A stretch of DNA of 64,000 nt from Pectobacterium brasiliense. GTDB lineage: Bacteria; Pseudomonadota; Gammaproteobacteria; Enterobacterales; Enterobacteriaceae. Within the stretch, counting starts at the first letter, position 1, and every line of letters starts with the position of its first letter. This document shows, in pieces, positions 62,519 through 64,000 of the stretch. The translations under genes were made by a program, and so were the position numbers. The stretch lies in contig NZ_JACDSF010000020.1 of the NCBI RefSeq assembly GCF_013449685.1, positions 31,370-95,369 on the forward strand. Direction: 5' to 3'. The notes under the pieces were generated by a model, which saw only the letters and a program-made list of their open reading frames with translations, had not been told where the DNA came from and searched no databases.

Positions 62519-63106
62519 ATGGCTTACCACGACATTACCGATATCAATCTTAACTACGTTCAGCACCGTACTCTGAAACGTAAGCTGCAACATCACCAGA
62601 ACCAATTATTTGAGCGTTATTCCAAATTGCTGATGCTGCGGGTGGACTTCTCCTACAAACGGGACAGTGATTCAAGGATTGAAGGCGATATTCATTCCAC
62701 AGTGGCAGATATAACGCTATTGCTACAAAGGTGCCAGGACATCAACGGGCTGGTGGGCTACGCATGGGTACTGGAGCATACTGAGCAGCATGGCTACCAC
62801 ATTCACGCTGCATTCTACTTGAATGGTCAGAAACGTCGCCGAGCTTGGGGAGTCTTTGAAGCGCTGAGAGATACCTGGAAGTACGTGACCTGGGAGGAAG
62901 GTTATTCATATCGTTGCGAGTCTAAGGAGCATTACAAAGTACGCGGAGAATGGGTGACGGCACATGACGATATTAAGGGGCGTAAGGGCATGCAGTACAT
63001 CCTGAGCTATCTCAGCAAGCAGGATCAGAAAAATCAGGGCGTTATTTGCCAGTTGAGTAGTATTCCTGCTGCACACGTATCTGGCAGGCGGCGAAAGACC
63101 AGTTAA
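62519..63106 (+). CDS. inovirus Gp2/YagK-YfjJ family protein
   Basis: The 195-residue protein fits the YagK/YfjJ C-terminal (inovirus Gp2) family: KLLMLRVDFSYKRDSDSRIE, GYAWVLEHTEQHGYHIHAAF with the HUH-like HYHIHA-type motif (HGYHIHAAFYL), and GRKGMQYILSYLSKQDQ. HUH-type motifs occur in replication-initiator relays; enzymatic activity has not been shown for the island proteins. It is followed by the AlpA gene. Confidence 0.8.
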   Translation: MAYHDITDINLNYVQHRTLKRKLQHHQNQLFERYSKLLMLRVDFSYKRDSDSRIEGDIHSTVADITLLLQRCQDINGLVGYAWVLEHTEQHGYHIHAAFYLNGQKRRRAWGVFEALRDTWKYVTWEEGYSYRCESKEHYKVRGEWVTAHDDIKGRKGMQYILSYLSKQDQKNQGVICQLSSIPAAHVSGRRRKTS

Positions 63107-63207
63107 AGCTCTCGGTTAAAAAATTACGCCAGGTCCTTATCGTTTGAAGGAGTTCGCCAATTTTCATTTTCCGGCTCCTTCTCCCATTTATTCAAGGAGA
63201 AAAAACG

Positions 63208-63420
63208 ATGAGCACCACTACCGATTACCGCCTTCTTAACGACCAGTTCGTCGATATGACCTTCATCACCCAGTTGACCGGATTAACCGACAAATGGTTT
63301 TACAAGCTGATTCAACTGGGTCAGTTTCCGAAGCCGATTAAGCTGGGTCGCAGTTCCCGCTGGCTACAAAGTGAAGTCGAAACCTGGTTACAGCAACGTA
63401 TCGATCAATCTCGCCAGTAG
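63208..63420 (+). CDS. AlpA-family transcriptional regulator
   Basis: The 70-residue protein is an AlpA/MerR-type excisionase-like regulator with the winged helix DMTFITQLTGLTDKWFYKLI and FPKPIKLGRSSRWLQSEVET. In CP4-57, AlpA raises integrase expression and so excision. AAGGAG lies before the ATG. It marks the leading side of the island, so the integrase is expected farther right. Confidence 0.93.
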   Translation: MSTTTDYRLLNDQFVDMTFITQLTGLTDKWFYKLIQLGQFPKPIKLGRSSRWLQSEVETWLQQRIDQSRQ

Positions 63421-63512
63421 CCACACGTTCTAAACACGACTCATTTTCCTGCCAACAGCGTTGGGACAATCGCTTCCACTAAGCTCGTTATCGTCAGGAA
63501 TGGAATCAATTT

Positions 63513-63938
63513 ATGCGCTTTCTAAAATGCTATCTGGCTAACAACGCCAAAAATCGTTTTGTTAATGCAACTGAGGCTAGCCGCCTGCCCCAGGGTCACT
63601 GGACGTGTACATCCTGTGGTTGTTCGTTAACTCTGCATAACGGCTCTCAACATCAAGAAGCCTGGTTTGAGCATGATAGGTTCAGTATAGATTCAAGAAA
63701 ACTGAAGGCATGTGCCTACCGGGACCCCGAAGAGAAAGAAGAAGAGAGGATTAAAAAACTGCGGGAAAAGGTCCGTGCCAGCTACGTTCCTCCTGAACCG
63801 AACACCTGGTATTGCGTGTTGTGCCAAAACCGCTATACAGGAAAGAAACTCTGCCCGACGTGTAAAGACGGAATCTACAGTGTAGTCGTTGAAGATAATG
63901 GCTATGTACCTGAAGAAGAAGGTCATCGGAATAGTTAA
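63513..63938 (+). CDS. putative zinc-ribbon protein of island
   Basis: The 141-residue protein has two zinc-ribbon-like cysteine pairs: WTCTSCGCSLTLH near residue 31, and WYCVLCQNRY with KKLCPTCKDG near 98-118. The first half resembles the CoiA-type N-terminal ribbon followed by the WFEHD motif. Similar proteins are annotated as putative zinc-ribbon proteins near alpA in enterobacterial islands; no function is known. Confidence 0.78.
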   Translation: MRFLKCYLANNAKNRFVNATEASRLPQGHWTCTSCGCSLTLHNGSQHQEAWFEHDRFSIDSRKLKACAYRDPEEKEEERIKKLREKVRASYVPPEPNTWYCVLCQNRYTGKKLCPTCKDGIYSVVVEDNGYVPEEEGHRNS

Positions 63939-64000
63939 TTCAGGGCCGCTGCTCGTATCCCATCATTCCAGCCAGAAAGAGCCTGTAATTAAAATTGTGT

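Noticed and set aside
1..64000. CRISPR arrays, rRNA operons and complete tRNA genes
   Set aside because: No regularly spaced repeats, no rRNA-like sequence and no full cloverleaf were found on reading; only the tRNA 3' fragment at 54424 was seen.

Overview
The window reads as chromosome of a soft-rot enterobacterium, most likely Pectobacterium. Core proteins (SerB, RadA, NadR, ZapA, PepP, UbiH, UbiI, RhaBADM, MgtB, AspA, RoxA) are collinear along their whole length with E. coli/Salmonella family members. Accessory blocks carry the type VI secretion, toxin-antitoxin and P4/CP4-like island genes common in Pectobacterium, Yersinia and Serratia. The genus is an inference from gene content and recalled protein similarity; no database search was run.

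Layout. 1-9.6 kb is housekeeping: serB (5' cut off by the window edge)-radA-nadR, then fau and 6S RNA and zapA on the minus strand, then ygfB-pepP-ubiH-ubiI. 9.75-13.3 kb is a low-GC type VI secretion cassette: a truncated hcp copy with a membrane protein behind it, an IS630 transposase scar, then an intact hcp, a lysozyme-like effector and three tandem paralogous membrane proteins that are the likely immunity genes. 13.3-29.5 kb holds curA, yqhA, rhaT, yagU, a peptide-type ABC importer with a double-domain ATPase, a parDE-like toxin-antitoxin pair, and the rhamnose locus rhaRS/rhaBADM with recognisable CRP sites. 29.9-37.1 kb has two chemoreceptors flanking mgtB. mgtB has a leader with a short proline-containing ORF ahead of it and a 30-residue MgtR-like membrane peptide gene behind it.

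37.3-41.7 kb is an RNA-repair locus: rtcB plus a HEAT-repeat protein gene behind a sigma-54 promoter, divergent from the activator gene rtcR; rtcA is missing. 41.7-47.4 kb is accessory DNA: a convergent HigA/HigB-type pair, a P4-like remnant, and an uncharacterised three-gene envelope operon (OmpA-domain lipoprotein, five-TM inner-membrane protein, secreted vWA-like protein). 48-52.7 kb returns to core-like genes (LysR regulator, aspA, roxA, a GNAT acetyltransferase).

At 52.98-54.40 kb a complete IS4-family element, with 10-bp target duplications, sits in what looks like the terminator of a tRNA gene. Immediately beyond it is a tRNA-Leu-like 3' fragment, the probable left end of an integrated island that runs off the right edge. 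The island carries an AbiE-type pair, an orphan ribbon-helix-helix protein, a DUF4942 protein, CbtA/CbeA, a RadC-family protein, an unrecognised four-gene operon of small membrane and exported proteins, a YfjP-type GTPase, two inovirus Gp2/YfjJ-like proteins, an AlpA regulator and a zinc-ribbon protein.

The least-explained systems are the three-gene envelope operon (43.4-47.4 kb), the four-gene cargo operon (58.8-60.3 kb), the duplicated hcp cassette with triplicated immunity genes, and the rtcB-HEAT unit.
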